DNA of 64,000 bases from Paractinoplanes atraurantiacus (GTDB taxonomy: Bacteria > Actinomycetota > Actinomycetes > Mycobacteriales > Micromonosporaceae). The DNA lies in the NCBI RefSeq assembly GCF_900215205.1, contig NZ_OBDY01000034.1, positions 1 through 64,000 of the forward strand, in the 5' to 3' direction. Shown piece after piece: positions 7,693 to 16,708 of this stretch. Each line of letters starts with the position of its first letter. The first letter of the stretch is position 1. The notes below the pieces were generated by a model. The model did not search any database. It had not been told where the DNA came from and saw only the letters and a program-made list of their open reading frames with translations. The translations under genes and the position numbers were made by a program.

Positions 7693-9281
7693 GCCGTTTG
7701 CAGACGAGGCTCGCCGCGGCGTTCCTCGACCGCCCCGTCGCGGTCAAATTGACCGGCCTGGTCGTGGTGAGCCTGCTCGGGCTGATCACCTGCCTGGCCG
7801 TCAGCACCTGGTCGTCGTGGCAGGCCAACCGCACCGCCGAGCGGCTGCAGCGGCTCAACCTGGCCGGCACGTACGTGCTCCAGCTGGACCGGATGGCCAG
7901 CGAGCTCAAAGCCAGCGGCCTGCAGGCGATCGTCCGTGAGGTCCCGGCCAACCAGGCCGCCGAGCTCGACGACCAGGTCGACCGGACCCAGGGCCTGCTG
8001 ACCGACCTGGCCGCCATCGAACTGCCGGCGAACCAGACGGCGACGGTGTCGAAGCTGACCACCGTCTACACCGAGTACATCGACGTGATCACCCGCTACG
8101 TGGCCGGGGCCGGCAGCGACCCGCAGACGGCCCGCCTCGGCTGGGCCCAGATCGGCGTCGACAACTACCTCGTGTCGGCCGTGCTGGAGAACGCCCGCGA
8201 CGAGTTCGCCCGCGTCGTGTCGGCCGCCGAGAAGTCGTCGGCCGCCCAGCGCGCCGACGGCAACCACGTCATGTGGGTGGCGGTCGGCCTGGCCGCGCTG
8301 GCCGTGATCGCGCTGGCCTGGATCGTGGTCCTCTCGGTCACCAAACCGTTGGTCCGCGTACGGCGGGCGTTGCAGGGCCTCGCCCGCGGCGACCTGACCG
8401 TCACGGCCGACGTGACCACCCGCGACGAGGTCGGCCTGATGGCCCACGACCTCGACACCGCCCTGGCCGACCTGCGCGGGGTGGTGAGCGCGGTGACCGG
8501 CGCCGCCGGCGAGGTGTCCGGCGCCTCGGCCCGGATGTCGTCGACCTCGGAGTCGATGACCGGCGCCATCACCGAGACGGCCCGGCAGAGCGAGCTGGTG
8601 GCCGAGACCGCCTCGGTCGTCTCGCACAACGTGCAGACGGTGGCGGCCGGCGCCGAACAGATGGGCGTGGCCATCACCGAGATCGCGCAGAGCGCGGCCG
8701 AAGCGGCCCGGGTGGCGTCGCAGGCGGTGTCGATCGCCGAGCGCACCACCGAACAGGTCGGCAAGCTGGGCGACTCCTCGGCCGAGATCGCCACCGTGAT
8801 CCGGGTGATCACGTCGATCGCCGAGCAGACGAACCTGCTCGCGCTCAACGCCACCATCGAGGCGGCCCGGGCCGGGGAGAGCGGCAAGGGCTTCGCGGTG
8901 GTGGCCGGCGAGGTGAAGGAGCTGGCGCAGGAGACGGCCCGCGCCACCGAGGACATCTCGGCACGGGTGCAGCAGATCCAGGCCGACACGGCCGGCGCGG
9001 TCGAGGCGATCAGCGAGATCACCTCGGTCATCACGCAGATCAACGACTTCCAGACGACCATCGCCAGCGCCGTCGAGGAACAGACCGCCACCACGTCGGA
9101 GATGAACCGCGGCGTCGCGGCGGCGGCCGAGGGCATCGGCGGCATCGCGGCCAACATCGACGGCTTGGCCGGGGCGTCCCGCGTGACGAACGACGGCGTC
9201 GCGCAGTCGCGCGACGCCGTCAGTGAACTGAGCGAAACGGCCCACCGGCTGCAGACGCTGGTGGGCCACTTCCGCGTGTGA
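7689..9281 (+). CDS. methyl-accepting chemotaxis protein
   Basis: The protein is 530 residues with a GTG start that overlaps the sugar-binding gene. TM1 is about residues 21-41, an extracellular helical ligand or contact domain about 42-194, TM2 about 195-217, HAMP about 218-270, and a long cytoplasmic coiled coil follows. The signalling tip reads IAEQTNLLALNATIEAARAG (about 376-395), the canonical CheA/CheW-binding hairpin. It should signal sugar occupancy to a CheA kinase controlling flagella; no che or flagellar genes are in the window. It ends one base from the convergent alpha-mannosidase stop. Confidence 0.9.
   Translation: MSRLQTRLAAAFLDRPVAVKLTGLVVVSLLGLITCLAVSTWSSWQANRTAERLQRLNLAGTYVLQLDRMASELKASGLQAIVREVPANQAAELDDQVDRTQGLLTDLAAIELPANQTATVSKLTTVYTEYIDVITRYVAGAGSDPQTARLGWAQIGVDNYLVSAVLENARDEFARVVSAAEKSSAAQRADGNHVMWVAVGLAALAVIALAWIVVLSVTKPLVRVRRALQGLARGDLTVTADVTTRDEVGLMAHDLDTALADLRGVVSAVTGAAGEVSGASARMSSTSESMTGAITETARQSELVAETASVVSHNVQTVAAGAEQMGVAITEIAQSAAEAARVASQAVSIAERTTEQVGKLGDSSAEIATVIRVITSIAEQTNLLALNATIEAARAGESGKGFAVVAGEVKELAQETARATEDISARVQQIQADTAGAVEAISEITSVITQINDFQTTIASAVEEQTATTSEMNRGVAAAAEGIGGIAANIDGLAGASRVTNDGVAQSRDAVSELSETAHRLQTLVGHFRV
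9192..9221 (+). other. 13-bp hairpin inside the 3' end of the MCP gene
   Basis: GACGGCGTCGCGC (9192-9204) pairs perfectly with GCGCGACGCCGTC (9209-9221) across a 4-base loop, 60 bases before the stop. Because it is coding, it may be an accident of codon use. With only one base between convergent stops, it could also serve as the terminator for the plus-strand transcript. Confidence 0.5.
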
Positions 9282-9282
9282 C

Positions 9283-12255
9283 CTAGAGGGCCAGCCTGAT
9301 CGTGCGGACCTCGAACGGGGTCAGCTGGAGCGTGAGAGCGTCGCCGGCCGCCTCGATGGGCCGCTCGAGCAGCGACACCGTCTGCGCCGACCGGACGTCC
9401 GTGTGCACCACCAGCGTGCCCGTGGCCCGGCGGCCCTGGGACTCGTAGACGCGGACGATCAGGTCGCCGCTGCGGTCGTCGGCCAGTTTGACGCCCGAGA
9501 CGACGATGCCGTCGCCCTCGACCGAGACCAGCGGGTCGAAGCCGTGGTCACCGGTCACCACCCGCGCCGGCAGGTTCATCGCGATGCCGGCCTCGGTCGC
9601 CTCGGCCACGCCGGCCCCGATGACCAGGCCGTACGAGCAGGTCTGCGCACCCTGGTCGGTCTCCGGGTCGGGGAAGCGCGGCGCCCGCAGCAGCGACAGC
9701 CTCACTGTCGTGGTCACGCCGTGCTCCTCAGTGGAGTCGCGCGTCTGGTCGTAGCCGTACGTCGAGTCCGTGATGAGCGCCGCGCCGAAGCCCGGCTCCT
9801 CCACGAGCACGTAGCGGTGCATGGAGGCCTCGAACTTGGCCGCCTCCCAGCTCGTGTTCGTGTGCGTGACCCGCTTCTGGTAGCCGAACTGGGTCTCCGC
9901 CGCGACGTGCTCGGCCTGGATGGCGAACGGGAACGCGACCTTCAGGAACTTCTCGGTCTCGTGCCAGTCGGCCTCCTGGTCGATCCGCAGCGTGCGGCTG
10001 CCCGGCGCCAGCGTCAGCGTCTGCTTCACCCGCGACTTCGAGAACTCCCGCACGATGGTGACGTGCGCGCCCTTGTCGTCCTGGCTGAACTCCAGCGACG
10101 CCACCGCGCGCAGGTCGGTGACCTTGTTGCGGTAGAAGCGGTCCACGTCCCACGCGTCCCACTGGTTCGGGAAGTCCTGGTGCAGTTGCAGCAGGTTGGC
10201 CTCCTGCCCCGGGGCGATCGCCTCACGCCCGGTCGCCAGGTCCACCGCCGAGGTGATCAGGCCCTGGTCGGAGACGGTCACCGACACGATGCCGTTCGAC
10301 AGCACGTTGCCCTCGAACGAGACCTCGCCCTGGACCGGGCCGACGACCGAGGCGGCCAGGCCGGGCACGCCGTCCCGGGTGAAGGGTGACGGGTTCAGCA
10401 CGAGGGGCAGGTCGCCTTCACCGACGAGCGCGGCCTGGGACTCCGCGATCAGGTCAAGAGCGGCAACCCGGATTCGTTCGTACGTGGCCACGGCCTCCCG
10501 GTGCACCCACGCGATCGAGGTTCCCGGCAGGATGTCGTGGAACTGGTGCAGCAGCACCTCCTGCCACAGAGCATCGATCTTCTCGTACGGGTAGGGGACA
10601 CCGGCCCGTACGGCCGCCGTCGCCGCCCACAGCTCGGCCTCGATGAGCAGGTGCTCGCTGCGCCGGTTGCCCTGCTTGGTCTTGTGCTGGCTGGTCAGCG
10701 TCGCCCGGTGCAGCTCCAGGTAGAGCTCGCCCACCCACACGGCTGGGTTCGGCAGCTCGGCCCGTGCCTTGTCGAAGAAGTCGTTCGGGTGCTCCCACTG
10801 GACGGTGGCGCTGCCCTCGAGCGAGCGCAGCCGGCGGGCCCGGCCGGCCATCTCGCGGGTCGTGCCGCCGCCGCCGTCGCCCCAGCCGACCGGGGCCAGC
10901 GAGCGCGACGCGAGCCGGCTCTCCCGGAACTGGTTGGTGGCCTTGGACAGCTCCATGCCGGACAGCTGCGAGTTGTACGTGTCCATCGGCGGGAAGTGGG
11001 TGAACACGCGCGAGCCGTCGATGCCCTCCCACAGGAAGGTGTGGTGCGGGAACCGGTTCACCTGGTTCCAGGAGATCTTCTGGGTGAAGAACCACTGGAA
11101 GCCGGCCCGGCGGATCAGCTGCGGCAGCGCGGGGGAGTAGCCGAAGCTGTCCGGCAGCCACACGCCCTGCGACTCGACGCCGAACTCCTCGCGGAAGAAC
11201 CTCTGCCCGTACGTGAACTGGCGCACCAGCGCCTCACCGGTCGGCATGACCGTGTCGCTCTCGACCCACATGCCGCCGAGCGGGATGAACCGCCCGGCCT
11301 TGACGGCCTCGACCACCCGCTCGAACACTTCCGGCCGGTGCTCTTTGAGCCACGCGTACTGCTGGGCGCTGGACATGCCGTACTTGAAATCGGGGTCGAG
11401 CCCGATCAGCTCGGTCATGCCGGCCGCCGTGCGGGCCACCTTGCGAATGGTCTCGCGGACCGGCCACAGCCAGGCCGAGTCGATGTGCGCGTGCCCGATC
11501 GCCGACAGGTGGTGCGCGCTCTGCTCGGCCGGGGCGGCCAGGACCTCCCGCAGCTGGGCCCGGGCCTCGGCCGCCGTACCGGCGATGTCCTGGAGGTCGA
11601 GCACGTCCAGGGCGTTGTCGAGGGCCTGCAGGATGCGCATCCGGCGCGGCGCGGTGGCCGGCAGGACCGCCTGCAACTCCAGCAGCACCTCGACATCGAG
11701 CGTGAGCTCGTACGTCTGCTCGTCGAACAGGGCCAGGTCCATGCGCTTGGTCGTGTAGAGCGGCCGCGGCGACGAGGTCTGGATGTCGCCTTCCTGGGTG
11801 GGCAGGAAGGGGTGGTAGTCGAGCAGGACCGGGTTGGCCGCGGCCTCCAGGTAGAGCTCGACGGTGTCGCCGTCGACCGGGATCCACTGGTTGCGCGGGT
11901 TGATCGACTTCACCGGGCTGCCGTCGGGGCGGTAGACCAGCGCCTCGCACTGGAAGCCGGGCATGTTGCCGTCGAAGCCGAGGTCGACCACGGCCTCGAC
12001 GTGGCGGCCGCGCCACTCGGCCGGGACGGTGCCGCGCAGCCGGAACCAGGTGGTGTTCCAGGCCGGGCCCCACGGCGTGCCGACGGTGTACGGCTCGTAC
12101 GACAGGGCCAGTCCTTCGGCGGGCGCGATGGGCTCGCCGGGCAGGGCGTGGACCTCGACCTCGAACGGCACGCTGCCGGTGTAGACGGCGGGCCGGATGC
12201 GCTCGGCCAGGACGCGGGTCGCGCGTCCCACGGTGAGCGGGATGTCGTCGTGCAT
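9283..12255 (-). CDS. GH38 alpha-mannosidase
   Basis: This 990-residue protein has no signal peptide, so it is presumably cytoplasmic. Family GH38 is shown by GHAHIDSAWLWP (about 254-265, metal-binding His/Asp), GGMWVESDTVMPTGEALVRQ (about 328-347), WLPDSFGYSPALPQL with the nucleophile Asp near 369, and QFHDILPGTSI. It would remove alpha-linked mannose from imported oligosaccharides using a divalent metal. The start was chosen at ATG 12255 because GAAAGG precedes it and the GH5-like stop lies one base upstream, giving TGACATG. A much longer open frame upstream is an artefact. It is the last gene of the mannoside operon. Confidence 0.92.
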   Translation of the reverse strand: MHDDIPLTVGRATRVLAERIRPAVYTGSVPFEVEVHALPGEPIAPAEGLALSYEPYTVGTPWGPAWNTTWFRLRGTVPAEWRGRHVEAVVDLGFDGNMPGFQCEALVYRPDGSPVKSINPRNQWIPVDGDTVELYLEAAANPVLLDYHPFLPTQEGDIQTSSPRPLYTTKRMDLALFDEQTYELTLDVEVLLELQAVLPATAPRRMRILQALDNALDVLDLQDIAGTAAEARAQLREVLAAPAEQSAHHLSAIGHAHIDSAWLWPVRETIRKVARTAAGMTELIGLDPDFKYGMSSAQQYAWLKEHRPEVFERVVEAVKAGRFIPLGGMWVESDTVMPTGEALVRQFTYGQRFFREEFGVESQGVWLPDSFGYSPALPQLIRRAGFQWFFTQKISWNQVNRFPHHTFLWEGIDGSRVFTHFPPMDTYNSQLSGMELSKATNQFRESRLASRSLAPVGWGDGGGGTTREMAGRARRLRSLEGSATVQWEHPNDFFDKARAELPNPAVWVGELYLELHRATLTSQHKTKQGNRRSEHLLIEAELWAATAAVRAGVPYPYEKIDALWQEVLLHQFHDILPGTSIAWVHREAVATYERIRVAALDLIAESQAALVGEGDLPLVLNPSPFTRDGVPGLAASVVGPVQGEVSFEGNVLSNGIVSVTVSDQGLITSAVDLATGREAIAPGQEANLLQLHQDFPNQWDAWDVDRFYRNKVTDLRAVASLEFSQDDKGAHVTIVREFSKSRVKQTLTLAPGSRTLRIDQEADWHETEKFLKVAFPFAIQAEHVAAETQFGYQKRVTHTNTSWEAAKFEASMHRYVLVEEPGFGAALITDSTYGYDQTRDSTEEHGVTTTVRLSLLRAPRFPDPETDQGAQTCSYGLVIGAGVAEATEAGIAMNLPARVVTGDHGFDPLVSVEGDGIVVSGVKLADDRSGDLIVRVYESQGRRATGTLVVHTDVRSAQTVSLLERPIEAAGDALTLQLTPFEVRTIRLAL

Positions 12256-12256
12256 G

Positions 12257-13486
12257 TCAGGGCCTTTCGAGAGGACGGCGGAGTTCGGTGATGCCGCGGG
12301 CGGAGAGCAGTTCGGCGTCGCCGGCCTTGGACGCGAGGACGATCTGCGGGCCGGCGCCGTCGCCCGCGAGGTCCAGCCACGAGCGGTAGAACTCGCGGCT
12401 GGGCCCGGAGGCGGCACGGTATCCGGGGACGGTGTCATCGAGGATGAGTGCCGTCGATTGTTCCACCGTGTGGGATTGCTTGCGAATCTGTTCGATCGTC
12501 GCCGCGAAACGCTCACCGGTCGGCTTGACCCGGCCGTCGCTGGTGATCAGCCCCAGGTCGTACTCCAGCTCGGGGAAATCGAGCAGGTCACGCGAGACGT
12601 CGTGCGAGCACCACCAGGTGATGCCGGACAGCTCCGGGATCCGCGCGACGTGCCGCAGGGTCGCCTCGAGGAAGTCCGGGGCGTCGGCCTCGGCGACAAC
12701 GTTGGTCGGCGCGCCGACCTCCTGCAGCCACACCGGCCGGGTGGCGTCGGTGTGCCAGGCAGCGGCCAGCCGGCACAGATATTCGGCGTGCCGTACGGAG
12801 CCGGCGCCCATCCCGCCGTGCGTCTGGGCGGCGCCGTTGAACACCCACGAGTGCACGATCGTCTCGTCGCCGTGCTCGACCGCATGGGCCGGGCCGAACG
12901 GCTGGGTGTCGTCGTACCAGGCCGCGTCGTACATGGCGTGGGTGACCAGCGTGCCCGGGCGCGCCTCGTCGCGGATGGCCGCGGTCAGCCGGGCCAGCCA
13001 CACCCCGGCGCCCTCCTCGGTGACCGGGTGCGGGAAGGGGTGCGGCGCGGCCGCGAACTGGTTGGTCTCGTTGCCGACGGTCACACCGAGCAGGTTGGGC
13101 CGGCCGGCCACGGCGGCGGTCAGCCGGCGCAGGTAGTGCGCGGTCGAGGTGACCACGTCGGGGTCGGTGAACATGTTGCGGCGGTGCCAGCTCGACAGCC
13201 ACGCGGGCACGAAGTCGAAGCTGGACAGGTGGCCCTGCAGGCCGTCGACGTTGACGTCCAGGCCGTACTCGGCGGCCAGGTCGACCACCGTCACGACGTC
13301 GGCCAGCGCGCGCGGGCGGATCAGGCCCCGGTTGGGCTGCACGTGCGGCCACAACGGCATGAGCCGGATGTGGTCGACGCCGAGCCCGGCGATCGCCTCG
13401 AGATCTTTCCCGACCGACGTCGGGTCGAAGTCGAGCCAGGAGTGGAACCAGCCCGCCGAGGGGGTGTAGTTAACGCCGAATCTCAT
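12257..13486 (-). CDS. GH5-like glycoside hydrolase (possible beta-mannosidase)
   Basis: This 409-residue protein has no signal peptide. It is a TIM-barrel enzyme of the GH5/clan A type: FGVNYTPSAGWFHSW at the N-terminus, GVTVGNETNQF with the likely acid/base Glu140, and PVWLQEVGAP with the likely nucleophile Glu256. The layout resembles GH5 subfamily 18 from actinobacteria and bifidobacteria. A member of that subfamily has been described as cleaving the Man-beta-1,4-GlcNAc core of N-glycans; I recall this from the literature and did not check it. The intracellular location and the GH38 neighbour fit that role. A mannan-oligosaccharide role is the alternative. Confidence 0.75.
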   Translation of the reverse strand: MRFGVNYTPSAGWFHSWLDFDPTSVGKDLEAIAGLGVDHIRLMPLWPHVQPNRGLIRPRALADVVTVVDLAAEYGLDVNVDGLQGHLSSFDFVPAWLSSWHRRNMFTDPDVVTSTAHYLRRLTAAVAGRPNLLGVTVGNETNQFAAAPHPFPHPVTEEGAGVWLARLTAAIRDEARPGTLVTHAMYDAAWYDDTQPFGPAHAVEHGDETIVHSWVFNGAAQTHGGMGAGSVRHAEYLCRLAAAWHTDATRPVWLQEVGAPTNVVAEADAPDFLEATLRHVARIPELSGITWWCSHDVSRDLLDFPELEYDLGLITSDGRVKPTGERFAATIEQIRKQSHTVEQSTALILDDTVPGYRAASGPSREFYRSWLDLAGDGAGPQIVLASKAGDAELLSARGITELRRPLERP

Positions 13487-13523
13487 GGTGCGCTTTCTGT
13501 TCGGTGAGTCTGGGCAAGGCCGG

Positions 13524-14363
13524 TCAGCCCTTCACGCCGCCTTCTTCGACGCCCTTGAAGAAGTACCGCTGCAACGCGCTGAACAGGACCGCGATCGGGA
13601 TGAAGGCGATCATCGTGCCGGCCGCGATCAGGCGCTGGTCCTGCGTGAACGTGCCGGACAGGTATTGCAGGCCCACCGTCAGGGTGTACTTCTCGGGCGA
13701 GGTCAGCACGATCAGCGGCCACAGGAAGTCGTCCCAGGCCTGGATGAAAGAGAAGATGGCCACGACCGCGAGGGTTCCTCGTACGGCCGGAAGTGAGACC
13801 CTCAGCAGTCGCTGCGGGACGGTCGCGCCGTCCATGACGGCGGCCTCGTCGATCTCCTGCGGCAGCGAGCGGAAGGCGTTGAACATCAGCAGCACGTTGA
13901 GCGCGGCCACCATGCCCGGAAGGGCGACGCCGATGAGCGTGTCGGCCAGGCCGAGGTCGCGGACCGTCACGTACTGGGAGATGATCGTGACCTCGCCCGG
14001 CAGGATGAGCGTGGCCAGGAACAGGCCCAGCACGATCTTGCGGCCGCGGAAGCGCAGCCGGGCGATCGCGTAGCCGGCCAGGGTGGCGAACAGGATGTTG
14101 CCGCCGACGGTCAGGACGGCCACCAGCAGCGAGTTGCCGATGTAGCGCCAGACCGGGATGGCCTCAGCCACCTGGCTGTAGTTGTTCAGCGTCGGCTCGT
14201 GCGGGATGAAGCTCGGCGTGCGCGTGTAGATGTCCTCGCCGGCGCCCTTGAGCGAGGTGGACAGCTGCCACAGGAACGGGCCCACCGTGATCAGCAGGAC
14301 GAACAGCAGCAGGACGTAGCGCAGGACCTTCTCGCCGGTCGAGGGCTCGCCGATCTTCTTCAC
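13524..14363 (-). CDS. ABC sugar transporter permease, MalG-type
   Basis: This 279-residue protein has six predicted membrane helices. The EAA loop, EIDEAAVMDGATVPQRLLRV, near residues 175-195 contacts the ATPase. It belongs to the carbohydrate-uptake CUT1 MalG branch. Its ATG overlaps the MalF-type stop by four bases (ATGA), so both subunits are probably made in equal amounts. It forms the channel with the MalF-type partner for the substrate delivered by the lipoprotein at 15302-16561. No ATPase is encoded nearby, so a shared MsiK-type ATPase probably powers it, as in streptomycetes. Confidence 0.92.
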   Translation of the reverse strand: MKKIGEPSTGEKVLRYVLLLFVLLITVGPFLWQLSTSLKGAGEDIYTRTPSFIPHEPTLNNYSQVAEAIPVWRYIGNSLLVAVLTVGGNILFATLAGYAIARLRFRGRKIVLGLFLATLILPGEVTIISQYVTVRDLGLADTLIGVALPGMVAALNVLLMFNAFRSLPQEIDEAAVMDGATVPQRLLRVSLPAVRGTLAVVAIFSFIQAWDDFLWPLIVLTSPEKYTLTVGLQYLSGTFTQDQRLIAAGTMIAFIPIAVLFSALQRYFFKGVEEGGVKG

Positions 14364-15238
14364 GAGTCACTCCGGTTGTTGAGGCGCGCGAGGACCACCA
14401 TCGGCACCACGGTGACGACGAACAGCAGCACGCTCAGCGCGGAGGCGTACCCGAGGTTGCCGTAGAACCCGCCCGCGTACTGCTGGATCAGCATGACCAG
14501 CGACTGATCCTTGCCGCCCGGGCCGCCCTTGCCGCCGGTGAGGATGTACAGCTCGGAGAAGACGCGCAGGGCGGCGACGCTCACCAGGACAGCAACCAAG
14601 AACATGGTTCCGCGTACGCCCGGAACCGTGACCGTCAGGAAGCGGCGCACCGGACCGGCGCCGTCGATCGCCGCCGCCTCGTGCAGGTCTTTGCGGACGT
14701 TACCCAGCGCCGCCAGGTAGACGATCATGTAGTAGCCGAGCCCCTTCCAGACGGTCAGGCTGATCGCGCTGATCAGCACCAGCCAGCGGTCGGTCAGAAA
14801 CGGCACCGGTCCCTGAATGACGTGCAGCCACCGGGCCAGGTTGTTGATCAGGCCGCGGTCGTCGAGCAACCAGGTCCACATCAGGCCGACCACCACCGCG
14901 CTGGCGATGACGGGCACGTAGAAGGCGGTCCGGAAGAACGCGATGAACGGCAGCTTGCGCTCGACCAGCACGGCCAGCAGCAGCGGCAGGATCGTCAGCA
15001 GCGGCAGGCAGATCGCCATGTAGATCGCGCTGTTGAGCAGGGCGGTCCAGACCTGGCCGTCGTGCAGCAGCTCGGTGTAGTTCTCGACGCCGACGAAATC
15101 GGTGTCGCCGCCCAGCGGCTTGGCGTCGGTGAACGACAGCCGCAGGGTGTTGATGGAGGGCCAGACGCTGAACACCAGCAGAAAGGCCAGCGCCGGGATG
15201 GTGAGCACCCACGGCGTGAACCAACGATGTGTCTTCAC
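14360..15238 (-). CDS. ABC sugar transporter permease, MalF-type
   Basis: This 292-residue protein starts at GTG 15238 (VKTHRW), with AGGAGA 6-8 bases upstream. An earlier in-frame start at 15283 would run through a strong intercistronic hairpin, so it is unlikely. Six membrane segments are seen, and the EAA loop DLHEAAAIDGAGPVRRFLTV lies near residues 195-215. Family role: the second channel subunit of a CUT1 oligosaccharide importer. It precedes the MalG-type gene with an ATGA overlap. Confidence 0.92.
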   Translation of the reverse strand: MKTHRWFTPWVLTIPALAFLLVFSVWPSINTLRLSFTDAKPLGGDTDFVGVENYTELLHDGQVWTALLNSAIYMAICLPLLTILPLLLAVLVERKLPFIAFFRTAFYVPVIASAVVVGLMWTWLLDDRGLINNLARWLHVIQGPVPFLTDRWLVLISAISLTVWKGLGYYMIVYLAALGNVRKDLHEAAAIDGAGPVRRFLTVTVPGVRGTMFLVAVLVSVAALRVFSELYILTGGKGGPGGKDQSLVMLIQQYAGGFYGNLGYASALSVLLFVVTVVPMVVLARLNNRSDS

Positions 15239-15252
15239 AGGGTCTCCTAGGA

Positions 15253-15294
15253 GGTGGCGGCCGGCGCTATCGGGGGGACCCACCGGCCGCCACC
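15253..15294 (-). promoter_or_regulatory. intercistronic hairpin between binding protein and permeases
   Basis: GGTGGCGGCCGG (15253-15264) pairs perfectly with CCGGCCGCCACC (15283-15294): a 12-bp stem with an 18-base loop. It lies after the solute-binding gene and just before the MalF-type ribosome binding site. Such hairpins in ABC operons usually stop part of the transcription or protect the upstream mRNA, so the binding protein exceeds the permeases. Confidence 0.7.
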
Positions 15295-15301
15295 AGCTCC
15301 G

Positions 15302-16561
15302 TTACTGCTTGCTCAGCAGCTGGTTCATCCGGGCCACGGCGTCGTCGAGCGCCTTCTTGCTCGTCTCGTCGCCCTTGACCGCCAGCGCGATCTGCTGGTC
15401 GAGCAGCGTCTGCATGTCCGAGTTGACCTCGTACGGGATGAGGTTCTTGGCGTCCTTGAGCTCGCCGAAGGCGAGGGCCCGGGCCTTACCGCCCGGCGTG
15501 CCGTCGTCCTTGCCGAAGTAGCTGTCGTCGGCGGACGCGATGGTCGACGGGAAGACGTTCACGATGTGGCCGAACTTGTTCTGGTTGTCGGCGTTGGTGA
15601 TCCACTCGGCGAACGCCTTGGCGGTCGCGGGGTGCTTGCTCTTGGCCGACACGCTCACGCCCTGCACGTACAGCGGCGGGGTGTCCAGGGCCTTGCTGAC
15701 CGCGATCTGGCCCTTGAGGCTCGGGTTGTCCTTCTCGAAGTCGGCCAGGCCGGTCGCGCCGCCGGTCGTCCAGGCCACCTTGCCCTGGGTGAACAGCTTC
15801 GAGTTGCCCTGGTAGTCGCTGTTGAGCACGCTCGGCGGCATGTAGCCCTTGGCGTACGCGTCGCGGTACTGGTCGACCAGCGCGGCCGCCTGGTCGGTGT
15901 TGAAGACGAAGCTTTTGCCGTCGTCGCTGACGATCGGGATGCCGGCCCGCACGAAGTCCGACACGTCGGGCTTGCGGCTCATCAGGTAGTCGTCCGGGCA
16001 CTTGGCCTTCATGGTGGCGGCCTGGGTGAACAGCTCCTGGGTGGTGGCCGGCGGCTTGTCCGCGTCGAGCCCGCACGCCTTGAACTGCTTGGCGTTCCAG
16101 TAGTCGAGGTCGGTGTTGAGATACCAGGGGTAGCCGTAGACCCCGTCCACACCCTTGAACTTGTACGCGTCGACCGCGCCCTGCACGTACGTCTTGGTCA
16201 GGTCGTTGTCCTTGCTGACGTCGACCAGCAGGTCCTGGCGGGCCAGCGGCAGCGCGAAGTCCGGCGGCAGGTTGACCACGTCGGGCAGCGTGTTGGAGGA
16301 CGCCTGCGCGAGGACCTTCTCCGAGTAGCCGTCGCCCGGCTGGTCGAGCAGCTTGACGCTGGTGCCCGGGTACTTCGCCTGGAAGCCGGCGATGACCTCG
16401 TTGAGGTAGTCGGTGAACTTGGGCGTCAGGGCCCAGGTCTGCAGCGTGATGCTGCCGGTGATCTCGTCGCTCTTGGCGCTGTCGTCGCCGCCACCGCAGG
16501 CGGCGGTCAGTCCGAGACTGAGAGCCGCCACGGTGGCGACGGCTGCTTTCGTGATTCGCAT
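15302..16561 (-). CDS. extracellular solute-binding lipoprotein, family 1 (sugar)
   Basis: This 419-residue protein has a lipobox LTAAC (Cys22) followed by a glycine/acidic tether. The mature part is a family 1 solute-binding protein: ITLQTWALTPKFTDYLNEVI, LPDVVNLPPDFALPLA, VYGYPWYLNTDLDYWN and KVAWTTGGATGLADFEK. It should capture an oligosaccharide outside the cell for the two permeases downstream. With GH5-like and GH38 enzymes in the operon, the ligand is probably a mannose-containing oligosaccharide (inference). It is the first gene of the operon, directly behind the LacI-type operators. Confidence 0.9.
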   Translation of the reverse strand: MRITKAAVATVAALSLGLTAACGGGDDSAKSDEITGSITLQTWALTPKFTDYLNEVIAGFQAKYPGTSVKLLDQPGDGYSEKVLAQASSNTLPDVVNLPPDFALPLARQDLLVDVSKDNDLTKTYVQGAVDAYKFKGVDGVYGYPWYLNTDLDYWNAKQFKACGLDADKPPATTQELFTQAATMKAKCPDDYLMSRKPDVSDFVRAGIPIVSDDGKSFVFNTDQAAALVDQYRDAYAKGYMPPSVLNSDYQGNSKLFTQGKVAWTTGGATGLADFEKDNPSLKGQIAVSKALDTPPLYVQGVSVSAKSKHPATAKAFAEWITNADNQNKFGHIVNVFPSTIASADDSYFGKDDGTPGGKARALAFGELKDAKNLIPYEVNSDMQTLLDQQIALAVKGDETSKKALDDAVARMNQLLSKQ

Positions 16562-16629
16562 GGTGGTGAAGCTCCTGAGCCAGAGGGGGCGTCGACCAGG
16601 AAACGTCGGCGAAACAACATCGTGGGTAA

Positions 16630-16643
16630 CTAAAGCGCTATAG
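16630..16643 (-). promoter_or_regulatory. LacI-type operator O1, upstream of the transport operon
   Basis: CTAAAGCGCTATAG is a near-perfect palindrome (12 of 14 positions) with a central CG, the hallmark of LacI-family sites. It lies 69 bases before the solute-binding gene and shares 13 of 14 bases with the site at 16685. Confidence 0.8.
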
Positions 16644-16684
16644 TCAACGCTTCCTTTATTTTTCTTTTTTGCTCTGCCTGCTGG

Positions 16685-16698
16685 CTAAACCGCTATAG
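16685..16698 (+). promoter_or_regulatory. LacI-type operator O2, at the regulator's own start
   Basis: CTAAACCGCTATAG matches O1 with one difference. It ends 10 bases before GTG 16709, next to the ribosome binding region of the LacI gene, which suggests autoregulation. The centres of O1 and O2 are 55 bp apart, about five helical turns, so loop formation is possible. Confidence 0.78.
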
Positions 16699-16708
16699 CG
16701 GGAGTAGC

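Noticed and set aside
12256..12516. N-terminal extension of the alpha-mannosidase to 1077 residues
   Set aside because: The extension overlaps the GH5-like gene in another frame. The start at 12255 has a ribosome binding site and directly follows the GH5-like stop.
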